From Priapulus caudatus (Eukaryota; Priapulida; Priapulimorpha; Priapulimorphida; Priapulidae): a stretch of DNA of 22,358 nt. Each line of letters starts with the position of its first letter. Within the stretch, counting starts at the first letter, position 1. A model generated the notes under the pieces. It was not told the origin of the DNA. It did no database searches and saw only the letters and a program-made list of their open reading frames with translations. The DNA lies in the NCBI RefSeq assembly GCF_000485595.1, contig NW_014577264.1, positions 39,698 through 62,055 of the forward strand, read 5' to 3'. A program made the position numbers and the translations under genes. This document shows positions 9,262-17,054 of the stretch, in pieces.

Positions 9262-9789
9262 GTGCACGTACACGTGCGTGCGTGTGTGCGTGCGTGCGTG
9301 TGCACTGTGCACGTACACGTGCGTGCATGCGTGCGTGCGTGGGCACGTACACGTGCGTGCGTGCGTGCATGCGTGCGTGTGTGCGTGCGCGTGCGTGCGT
9401 GGGCACGTACACGTGCGTGCATGCGTGCGTGCGTGTGCACGTAAACGTGCGTGCGTGCATGAGTGTGCACGTGCCACGTGCGTGCGTGCGTGAGTGCGTG
9501 TGCACGTACACGTGCGTGCATGAGTGTGTGTGTGCACGTACACGTGCGTGCATGCGTCCGTGTGTGTGCACGTGCACGTGCGTGCGCGTGTGTGCGCGCG
9601 TGTGCAGGTACACGTTCGTGCGTGCGCAGGTACACGTGTGTACATGTGTGCAGGTACACGTGCGTGCGTGCATGCATGTGCACGTAGACGTGTGTGCGTG
9701 CGTGCGTGCGTGAGTGCGTGTGCACGTACACGTGCGTGCATGAGTGTGTGTGTGTGCACGTACACGTTCGTGCGTGCGTGCGTGTGCTT
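9262..9789. repeat. CACGTACACGTGCGTGC minisatellite
   Basis: About 530 bp of imperfect units around the core TGCACGTACACGTGCGTGC with variable TGCG spacers. Nearly every step alternates purine and pyrimidine, favouring Z-DNA, and CACGTG / ACGTG words (E-box, hypoxia-response core) recur throughout. Alternation removes stop codons, so long open frames appear on both strands; none is a gene. Confidence 0.95.
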
Positions 9790-9849
9790 GTATCGAACAA
9801 TATCACGCATCTGCTTGCTGCCAACCGTTAAACTCCGCCTGTGCGCATA

Positions 9850-9857
9850 TGACGTCA
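9850..9857. promoter_or_regulatory. Perfect CRE palindrome, right end
   Basis: TGACGTCA, mirror partner of the site at 9141-9148, followed by the palindrome ATGTTTATAAACAT whose halves resemble forkhead sites. Confidence 0.6.
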
Positions 9858-9997
9858 ATGTTTATAAACATGAAACATCGCTATTGCATGAGAATCATTG
9901 AAAAACTGCTCCGCCAATCACGCGAAACGCAAGAGAAATTCAACGACGGCGAAATATACAGCTGTGTTACACACACGCAGCTAGGGCCTGCATAGCT

Positions 9998-10039
9998 CCC
10001 AAATCCCATTGGTTGATACAAATCACGTACCTCAAACTC
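9998..10039. repeat. 42-bp inverted repeat, left arm
   Basis: Pairs with 10307-10348 at 38 of 42 positions. It contains CCCATTGGTTGATACAAATC, a CCAAT-type word on the opposite strand. Confidence 0.9.
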
Positions 10040-10060
10040 CTGTTTTATGGTGCATTGTGA

Positions 10061-10082
10061 CCCTAACCCTAACCCTAACCCT
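10061..10082 (+). repeat. Interstitial telomeric repeat
   Basis: Three CCCTAA units plus CCCT, the complement of the TTAGGG telomere repeat used by most deuterostomes and many other animals. It lies inside the 42-bp inverted repeat pair. Confidence 0.9.
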
Positions 10083-10189
10083 ATAAACCAAAAAAAAATA
10101 TTTGTTGTTATTAAATTGGTGTAAATAAATCATGTAAATATGGATAAACATAGAAAAATACAGAAAACAGGAAAATAATGAAAAAACAG

Positions 10190-10254
10190 ATTGGATTCGA
10201 TCCAACGACATTTCAGCCGTGTCGTCTCTGCTCTAGGCGTTCAGCTATTGAGGC
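10190..10254 (-). repeat. tRNA-like SINE head or tRNA pseudogene
   Basis: On the minus strand the sequence reads GCCTCAATAGCTGAACGCCT, then AGAGC, an anticodon-arm-like stem (CGACA..TGTCG), and a full T arm: GTTGG, loop ATCGAAT, CCAAT. The A-box region and the B box (GGATCGAATCC, one change from consensus) are readable. The 3' acceptor strand does not pair with GCCTCAA and the sequence runs on into a T-rich tail, so it is not a working tRNA. A tRNA-derived SINE head transcribed by RNA polymerase III is the likeliest origin. Confidence 0.65.
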
Positions 10255-10306
10255 ATTGGGTTTTTGTGTTATGGATGTGCCTTGACAACACTGTGGCGTT
10301 ATTGAA

Positions 10307-10348
10307 GAGTTTGAGGCACATGATTTGTATCAACCAATGGGAATTCGG
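10307..10348. repeat. 42-bp inverted repeat, right arm
   Basis: Partner of 9998-10039. The 267 bp between the arms hold the telomeric tract and the tRNA-like unit. Confidence 0.9.
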
Positions 10349-10594
10349 AGGGCCACGTCACCGAGTAAACATCGTGAGTGGCATGCGGTGGGCGTAGTCA
10401 TTGAGGTAATTAGGGTTATTTAAGTTTTATTATAGTTTTTCGTGCACTTTTAAATGCCAAAAATTTTCAATGATGCTACGATGACATGCTTACCAGCAAA
10501 CACTGTGTCAAGTCAGTCACTGTTGCCCACGAATTCAGATTAGACGAATTCCCAGTGAATTCCCATATGTAATTCCCTGTTTTGTATTAAATTG

Positions 10595-10608
10595 CCAGTA
10601 GGGGGAGC
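10595..10608 (+). promoter_or_regulatory. CTCF-like motif
   Basis: CCAGTAGGGGGAGC agrees with the bilaterian CTCF core (CCASYAGRKGGCRS) at 13 of 14 positions. A motif match only. Confidence 0.3.
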
Positions 10609-10734
10609 GTGCTGCTGCATATATGAACTCAAACCTTCGGTTTGCACAAGGACGGGCCGTCCGGGGGCACCACTAGTCAAGAACAATGCGAATTGAGTGT
10701 GGAAATTTACACAGCCACTCCGCACACGAAGGTA

Positions 10735-10828
10735 GAATGGCTCGAAAATAGGTTGACTGGCGGGTTCCAAAATAGGACGTTCAACTCTCTCCCATAGGAG
10801 TAACAACTGTATACAATTTGAAACATGT
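10735..10828 (+). repeat. Older dispersed repeat, copy 1 left part, split by the foldback element
   Basis: GGCTCGAAAATAGG to AAACATGT matches 14640-14735 in the same orientation. Its continuation (GGGTCAAACGGTTCTTGAG, GTTATCGTTGACCGTAG) is found on the far side of the 10829-14418 element at 14423-14459. Confidence 0.85.
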
Positions 10829-11439
10829 TAGTGGGGCGGATGTGTCTGAGGTATGCACTTCTGGAAAGAAGCATGAAAATTTGCCCTAGGGGTTTTTTAA
10901 GTATGCCGATTTAAAAAAATTGCGGGAAACACGATGTCACTCCAACGTTTCCCGCCAAAAAATCCAAAATTGAAAATGGCCACCACAAAACACAGTTTTT
11001 CCCATAAATCAGCTGTAAGTGCCCCAAGTACCATGATCTCGTTCTCTATACATATGTTTTTGAGGTCAATGAACACCATAGAACAGGTATAGAACACATG
11101 TGATCTATCATAACATCTTCCTGCCAAAAAAATTAATTTAAAAGGGCTGCTACAAACGCATTTCTTTGCCATAAAATAGCTATACGTGCCACGATTACCA
11201 GGATCTAGGTATCTATACCTGTTTTTATGTCAAGGAACCCGATGGAAAACATGAAATATCCTAACATACATCTTCAAATGAAACAAATACAATATAAAAT
11301 GTTTTTAGGTCAAAGAACTCGGTAGAACACATGTGAAAAATTATGATGAAAACATAAAAATAATGCCATCTATACTTCAGTTCACAATTACTGTTACACT
11401 TTGGAAGGTACGCCTGCGCTCCTGCCAAAACGTCGTTCC
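10829..11439. repeat. Left arm of the foldback element (two tandem units)
   Basis: Reverse complement of 13633-14418 with scattered substitutions. It contains two related units of about 165-175 bp with the pattern CATAAA-T-AGCTGTA-GTGCC, then ACCATGATCT or ACCAGGATCT, then TATACATATG or similar, and TTTTGAGGTCAA. Confidence 0.9.
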
Positions 11440-11579
11440 ATCAGATTTCATAAAGACGCAGTGCATGCAATAGAAGGCATGCGCGTATGCCATGTAAAAG
11501 CAATCCAATGGTGTGTCATGTATTATGTTAAAACATTAAATGATCTCTGTCAGTATCTCATATGATCAGATTTGCTTGC

Positions 11580-13640
11580 TTATTCTTTGTTACACTGTCC
11601 TGAACAGAAACACAACTGTGTACACTCGAGATTTGCTTTGACACACTTGCATCTTTTTGTACAAGACTTTTTGCATCCACATTTTAACAGTTTCTGACTA
11701 GCTTTGGCTGCCTCTGGAAGAGTGGTCCAGCATGGAGTCCATGGGGAATTATCTGTCACTCTCTCCCAGCCCCATAAATCTAGCGATGAAACTTCAGGGT
11801 CTCCTATAAGTGACTGTCCCCAGATGTGCCCTGCCTGATAAACAGCCCTTTTCACATGCTGTTCCAGGGCATGCAACGTTGGAGGAATGTTTTCCATCTT
11901 ACGCTTCTGAGTGAACAACTGCTTCCTGGCTTCATTCACATGGCTGAGTGCTGATGTTCGCTGATATAAGAGAACAACATATCTCTCTATTTGCTCCATG
12001 TCGTCGGGGGATACCTGGCTTGGAGCATGGGATAATCGAGCAAAAATCGGTTTGCAATGAGGCATACTGCACCCAACAGCCCAAGCTGTTCTCTTTCCAA
12101 TTCCATGGAAGGCAGAAACAGTATCACATCCTGATATTGCGTGGAAGAATAGAAGACCCCATGATGCATCGTTGCCTAATTCAGCTGCAATTAGGTGGCA
12201 CTGAATGTAACGTAGTTTAGCACCATGACCAAATGCTATCAATATTTCCCAGTCCTGTAAAACACTTGACACTGCAATTGCGATAACCACCACATCAGTA
12301 TCTGTTGCATGTACATCAGTATCTGTTGCATATGCATCATCAGCTTGGTAAACCCATGATGGAATGAATGGGAAGCATGAAACAGGAGCCGTGTGTCTGC
12401 TTCTTCGTGAGTGCAGAACAAATCTGACAGGTAAGCTATGGGAGATGATACAGCATTCTGGCCATGTGTGGAGATCACTAGCTTCTGTGGAGGAGGTTGA
12501 AACTCTTGTATTGCATTGGCTAGAAGTTGGAGCAGTTGAACACAACAAAGGAAGTTCTTCCAGTTAACAGCAATCTTGGAGTTATTGTCCACCCTGAGAT
12601 GATTACCAGATCCACGGTTCTGTCGTGTTTGTGCCTTTAGGCTGTCCTCCCTGTAGACATCCCAGACAACATCTACGCGAACGGCGTGTAGCATTTGTTC
12701 TATATAAGGCAAGAACACCAATTGCGAATAGTTCTGGAATGTTTTGACAGAAAGTTGATACTTCTTTGGGTCAAGCATGTGCACAATGGCAGCACCGTCA
12801 ACAATTTTGACATCAACATTTGGAACAGTATTCCGGTTGTGGTACCAATGATTCCAAGCATTCCATCAAGTCAGATTTGCTTGTTTGGTGCATGATACCA
12901 TTTGATGCCAACGATGGAGGCCAATCATGATTTTCATGTGCGAAGAAGGCATCCATATCACTTTCTCTAGCTTGACACGATATATACAGCCGTGAGAAAA
13001 GATGAACATCATTGTGCAGGTTTTAAATCTTGGAAGTGGACTTCGCAGTTTTCTTTCCTGAACTAGAATTCAACAGAGGCAGATTGTTCCTATGTATGGT
13101 GTCATTGAATGCAGTGATATTGTCATTGATACGCTCCGCAACACATTTCTGGTACTGTGTTTTGCCTATGTCTTCTGCGGACCTTATAGTATCTACCACA
13201 CTATCGGACATTATCTGTTCATCTACCACACTTGGTATTTGTTCATGGTGGCGTTCTGTGTCCTTCGTTTGAATGTTTGTCATCATACTCTATTAATAGT
13301 CTAACGGTTTCTGGACCTGCCACCATCCACCGTCTCAGTGCTGCTTCATTTTCAGTGATACCTATTACGCCTCCATCTCCCTTCACCATTGCATTCAGCT
13401 GTTTATGAACTTGATCATGGGCTAGTGCTGAGAATTTGTGCATGGTCTACAGTGTCACAAAGTTGCCTTTGAGGAACTCTGCATGTGTGGTAGGGCAGGT
13501 AATCTCGAGGGCAAGTAGATCTCTCCATCATCCAGCGAGCATAGTGATAGTGGTCAAGAGCAAACATCCACGGAATAATCTTTCCAAGTGACTCCACATA
13601 GGCAACATATTTTTGTTCACGCTGTGATCTAAGGAACGAC
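11580..13640 (-). pseudogene. Degraded gene of a conserved unnamed invertebrate family (PIN/FEN1-like motifs plus CXC cysteine cluster)
   Basis: Minus-strand coding sequence runs from about 13640 to TAA at 11580-11582. In order I read: PWMFALDHYHYARW; FSALAHDQVHKQLNAMVKGD; GITENEAALRRWMVAGPE; HHEQIPSV; DVVWDVYREDSLKAQTRQNR; HEEADTRLLFHASH; ATDTDVVVIAIAVS; HAISGCDTVSAFHGIGKRTA; RTSALSHVNEARKQLF; HVKRAVYQAGHIWGQ; and a C-terminal C-x-C-x3-C-x3-C-x-C-x6-C-x3-C-x-C-x3-C cluster resembling the tesmin/TSO1 CXC DNA-binding motif. I know this block order from many uncharacterised multi-copy invertebrate proteins. The spaced Asp/Glu motifs suggest a PIN/FEN1-like nuclease fold (inference). Damage: frameshifts near 13520, 13275, 12830 and 12340, TAG at 13447-13449, TAA at 13023-13025. 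The N-terminal part is missing at the right-arm boundary. The longest intact piece is 322 codons (11580-12548). Confidence 0.82.
12292..12333 (-). repeat. 21-bp in-frame tandem duplication in the pseudogene
   Basis: Two 21-bp units differing by one base duplicate the residues ATDTDV, giving YATDTDVHATDTDVVV. It doubles the most nuclease-like acidic motif of the protein. Confidence 0.88.
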
Positions 13641-14418
13641 GTTTTGGCAGGCGTGCAGGCGTACCTTCCAAAGTGTAACAGAAATTATGAACTGAAGTAT
13701 AGATGGCATTATTTTTAAGTTTTCATCATAATTTTTAACGTGTGCTACCGAGTTCTTTGACCTAAAAACATTTTATATTGCATTTGTTTAATTTGAAGAT
13801 GTATGTTAGGATATTTTATGTTTTCCATCGGCTTCCTTGACATAAAAACAGATATAGATACCTAGATCCTGGTAATCATGTCACGTATAGCCATTTTATG
13901 GCAAAGACATATGCGTTTGTGGCAGCCATTTTGGATTAAATTTTTTTGGCGGGAAGATGTTATGATAGATCACATGTGTTCTATACCCATTCTATGGGGT
14001 TTATTGACCTCAAAAACATATGTATAGAGACCAAGATCATGGTACTTGGGGCACTTACAGCTGATTTATGGGCAAAACTGTGTTTTGTGGTGGCTATTTT
14101 GAATTTTAAACTTTTTGTCAGGAAGATACATCTTATGATATTTGACATGTTTTATTGCATTCTTTGACTTCAAAAACATAGGTATAGACCCCAAGATCAT
14201 GGTAATAGACTAATCGGGGCACTTACAGCTGATTTATGGGAAAAGTTAACATGTTTTCTGGCCGCCATTTTGAATTTTTGGGCGGGAACCGTTGGAGTGA
14301 CATCGTGTTTCCCCCAATTTTTGAAATCGACATACTCAAAAACCCCCTAGGGCAAATTTTCATGCTTCTTTCCAGATGTGCACACTTCAAGTAAAAAACG
14401 TCACATATCCGCCCTACT
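13633..14418. repeat. Right arm of the foldback element (three tandem units)
   Basis: Inverted partner of 10829-11439 but about 176 bp longer because it holds one more tandem unit (compare 14030-14110 with 14190-14275, both containing GGGGCACTTACAGCTGATTT). The inner end continues in frame into the pseudogene. Confidence 0.9.
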
Positions 14419-14422
14419 ATGT

Positions 14423-14639
14423 GGGTCAAACGGTTCTTGAGTTATCGTTGACCGTAGGCAGACACTGAAAAATGCATAGTGAAATTGCCAAAATCTACCT
14501 AATTTGCATAATAAAAAAAAATCAAAACCCCTGTGATATGTTTGGGGGGGGGGGCAGTCGTTATTCATTCACATACCAAAAATGAGCAAAATCCGTTGAC
14601 CTGAACTGAGTTATGGCCATTTCCATTTTTGCAAAAAGT
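14423..14639 (+). repeat. Older dispersed repeat, copy 1 right part and spacer
   Basis: GGGTCAAACGGTTCTTGAG and GTTATCGTTGACCGTAG continue the repeat split by the foldback insertion. The spacer then carries an 11-G run (14544-14554) and leads into copy 2. Confidence 0.75.
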
Positions 14640-14851
14640 GGGCGTGGCTCGAAAGTAGGTCAACTGGCGCGCTCCAAAATAGGACGTTCACATCTCTCCC
14701 ATAGGAGTAACAACTGTATGCAATTTCAAACATGTGGGTCAATCGGTTCTCAAGTTATCGTTGACCGTAGCCAAATGTTGACGGACGGACGGACGTACGA
14801 CGAACGACGCCCCATGGCAATAGCTCATCTTGACGATGTCAAAGCGAGCTA
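14640..14851 (+). repeat. Older dispersed repeat, copy 2, with GACG tail and terminal hairpin
   Basis: An uninterrupted copy giving the empty-site sequence AAACATGTGGGTCAATCGG. It ends with ACGGACGGACGGACG and the hairpin 14821-14834 / 14838-14851 (TAGCTCATCTTGAC, loop GAT; 12 of 14 pairs). Related ends lie at 21287-21350 in the opposite orientation. Confidence 0.8.
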
Positions 14852-15190
14852 AAAATGGGGGGGGGGGGCTCTAGAACTAACCCAGACCTGAAAATGGGGG
14901 TCTCTGGAACTAATGGTTGTTGAGACAAAACAAGAACAACAGCAGCAGCTGACCATCCATCCATCCATATGTGCACGCGCTGCATGCATGCCTTCACGGC
15001 CCGGCTTCAACGTATTCTGAAGTACGATGCACTGGAACGGAAATGTTAAAAACTAGGGTCTCCGGAACGGCAAAAATGTAAGATCTGCATGGTAACTAAA
15101 CTTGTGATGCCCTGGAACAAGATATTCTTAAAAATGCGATGCACTGGAACGGAAGTTTAGGGTTGAAAATGGGGGTCTCTCCCGCGGCAC
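14852..15190 (+). repeat. Degenerate tandem repeat of GGGTCTCTGGAAC units
   Basis: Units such as GAAAATGGGGGTCTCTGGAA and GATGCACTGGAACGGAA recur about five times with gaps. A 12-G run sits at 14857-14868 and a CCAT tract at about 14954-14966. Confidence 0.7.
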
Positions 15191-15245
15191 ATACTTACCA
15201 TGCAATATATATGGAGTCCCCCCCCCCGTCTCTAATCTACCATAG

Positions 15246-15382
15246 CCAACAGGTATCTAGCCGAGCCAACACTCAACGTGAGATTACAAACGCAGTACAC
15301 TTTGATTTAACAGCCAAATACCTGCAATTAGGTGACCTTACTACATACTCTGAATCCGACGAAGGGATTGAATTTGGGGCGG
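15246..15382 (+). CDS. Weak candidate exon
   Basis: A C-rich tract (10 Cs at 15218-15227) and ATAG form an acceptor-like border, and GCGG|GTAAGG a good donor. The 137 bp between are open and read plausibly (EITNAVHFDLTAKYLQLGDL). No family is recognised and no partner exon is seen, so this may be chance. Confidence 0.2.
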
Positions 15383-15448
15383 GTAAGGAATTAATGTACC
15401 GCGCTCACACATGGCATATTTAAAGACTACCGTGTGCCAACACGCGCA

Positions 15449-15485
15449 CGCTCTCTCTCTCCCTCACACACGCACGCACGCACCT
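15449..15485. repeat. CT then ACGC simple repeats
   Basis: CTCTCTCTCTC, then CACACACGCACGCACGCAC. Confidence 0.9.
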
Positions 15486-16618
15486 CCACGCAAAGACACC
15501 GAACATCGAGTATACTACTTTTCCGAAAAGTATTACCATACGACACCATAGACTAATTGGTATTCCGGTAGCTTACGTTGCGGCCAAACCGGCACGAACT
15601 AAACTGACGCCACAATAAACCAAACGCGCTCGTTATTTAGTATGTTTGAGAGTTAAAAATGACGATATACTGCATATTAAACCATTACTACACCATGAAC
15701 AATTAAATGACTGTTTATTTGGGACTTGATAAACAGGTGCTCGATCAATTATAGCACAACAGTTAGAGGGCATTACAACTTTGGTAAATTGTGTATTGAT
15801 GATAGGCAACTATGTTTCTGAGCTATAAATCGATGACCTGGAACGTACAGAGGGAAGGAACACACATTTAAAGGATATAAATCATGGTAATACAGACTAT
15901 ATTTTCTCAATGATTCTTTACTTAGATATCAGCAAAATGACGGTGATATTGATATTTCGGTCAATAACCGAGACGTAATCGCGTTTACACGCTTTCGTGT
16001 TTCACATACATGCGCGTTCTCCAAGAAGGAATGAAACTACAGCTGCTGAGATCACAACGAACTTCTACAGTGAACACACTACGTTCTTCTCTCAAAACCT
16101 CCGACGCGTGCAGCCTGGAATGCTTGTTCTCTAGGATAGGTGTAATAGCCTGACGTAAATACTAGTAACCACGTCACCGGTCGCGTATTTGTACTGCCCA
16201 TCTTATACGAACACGATCAATACAGAAACGCTCAGACACAAAACTAAACTGCAATGTGTCAAGTATACGTGTGGGTCATATGATGATGAAGATAGCGACC
16301 ATATTACATGACTGTAGCCTGAGCAAATTTCGAAGAACAGGCCGGGTATGTAAAATTTTGCCTCCCGACTAATTACGAGAGAATATGGATGCTTTTATGG
16401 ATTCGAGAAATGAGCTGCATAGAGAATAATATTGGGGTGAATAGCAAAATTTGTTATAGTGTTTATTACATTTACGTTATGGTTATTTACATTAATTTGC
16501 CAATTTTTTCTCCAAAATCTAAACCACACAGCTGCGCCTTTGCTACAGTCCTTTTAGTAGCGATTCCGAGAGATTCCATATTGAGTTATAATCTATATGG
16601 AATATATGTGCTACATGC
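15486..16618. other. About 1.1 kb with no supported feature
   Basis: A/T-rich. The open frame beginning at 16389 on the plus strand ends in the TG microsatellite and has no domain. Confidence 0.5.
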
Positions 16619-16682
<64 letters not shown>

Positions 16683-16718
16683 CGCGTGCGTGCGTGCGGT
16701 GCGTGCGTGCGTGCGTGT
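16619..16718. repeat. TA-TG-CG-TGCG composite microsatellite
   Basis: A TA run passes into about 43 bp of TG, then CGCGCG, then TGCG units. The block changes suggest stepwise expansion of an alternating tract. Confidence 0.95.
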
Positions 16719-16884
16719 TCGAAATAATTATACGCTCACTGCTTATAGACAATAAATTGGAATGAAACGACGGTGGCTTAACAAAACAATTTTCACCAAC
16801 TCACGACAGCAATATAAACGAATTGATATATACACATATTCACACACTCCATTCTACAGCCCTGCGCTCTGCTTAAGCATCAGG

Positions 16885-17054
16885 TTATTCACGTACGAAT
16901 TCAATTCACGTACGAATACATGTATGAATTCATGTACGGATTTACGTGCTATTTACGTACGCATTTACATGTTATTTACGTACGTGTTCACGCGCTATTT
17001 CAAATAATTTGCATACGTAGTTATGTGCCTGTTTACGTGCTATTTGCGTACGAA
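16885..17054. repeat. TTTACGTAC / TTTACGTGCTA minisatellite
   Basis: About 14 degenerate 11-13-bp units around ACGTAC, such as TTCACGTACGAATTCA and TATTTACGTACG. Many units contain the self-complementary words CGTACG or TACGTA. Confidence 0.8.

Larger units (their letters stand above)
9128..9881. mobile_element. Inverted-repeat element enclosing an expanded minisatellite
   Basis: The ends are inverted copies: GCGATGTTTCACG (9128-9140) against GCGATGTTTCATG read inward from 9881. Each is followed by TGACGTCATA and, further in, GGTTGGCAG (9183-9191 and, inverted, 9818-9826). The right end carries 11 extra bases that create the perfect palindrome ATGTTTATAAACAT (9858-9871). The middle is the 9262-9789 minisatellite. 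No coding capacity remains and no clear target duplication is visible. A MITE-like element with an amplified core fits best. Confidence 0.6.
10829..14418. mobile_element. 3.6-kb foldback-type transposon carrying a degraded unnamed gene
   Basis: The element has inverted arms at 10829-11439 and 13633-14418, with a 2.19-kb centre filled by a minus-strand pseudogene. The arms begin (T)AGTRGGGCGGAT. The flanks carry ATGT on both sides (10825-10828 and 14419-14422), and the older repeat into which it inserted exists uninterrupted at 14640-14767 with a single ATGT at that point. Long arms built of tandem units recall foldback elements such as the TU family of sea urchins and long-arm P-superfamily elements, but I cannot assign a superfamily. 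The copy is dead: its gene has several frameshifts and lacks its N-terminal part. Confidence 0.85.

Noticed and set aside
9136-9901. Overlapping open frames up to 240 codons on both strands
   Set aside because: The alternating purine/pyrimidine minisatellite excludes stop codons in most frames; the products are low-complexity.
10061-10082. Chromosome end
   Set aside because: Only 22 bp of telomeric sequence, with ordinary sequence on both sides; an interstitial tract.
10190-10254. Functional tRNA gene
   Set aside because: The 3' acceptor strand does not pair with the 5' end and the anticodon loop is irregular.
10540-10806. 88-codon minus-strand open frame
   Set aside because: Its upstream part lies in the older dispersed repeat and the rest matches nothing.
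11948-12567. Plus-strand open frames inside the foldback element
   Set aside because: Antisense to the conserved minus-strand pseudogene.
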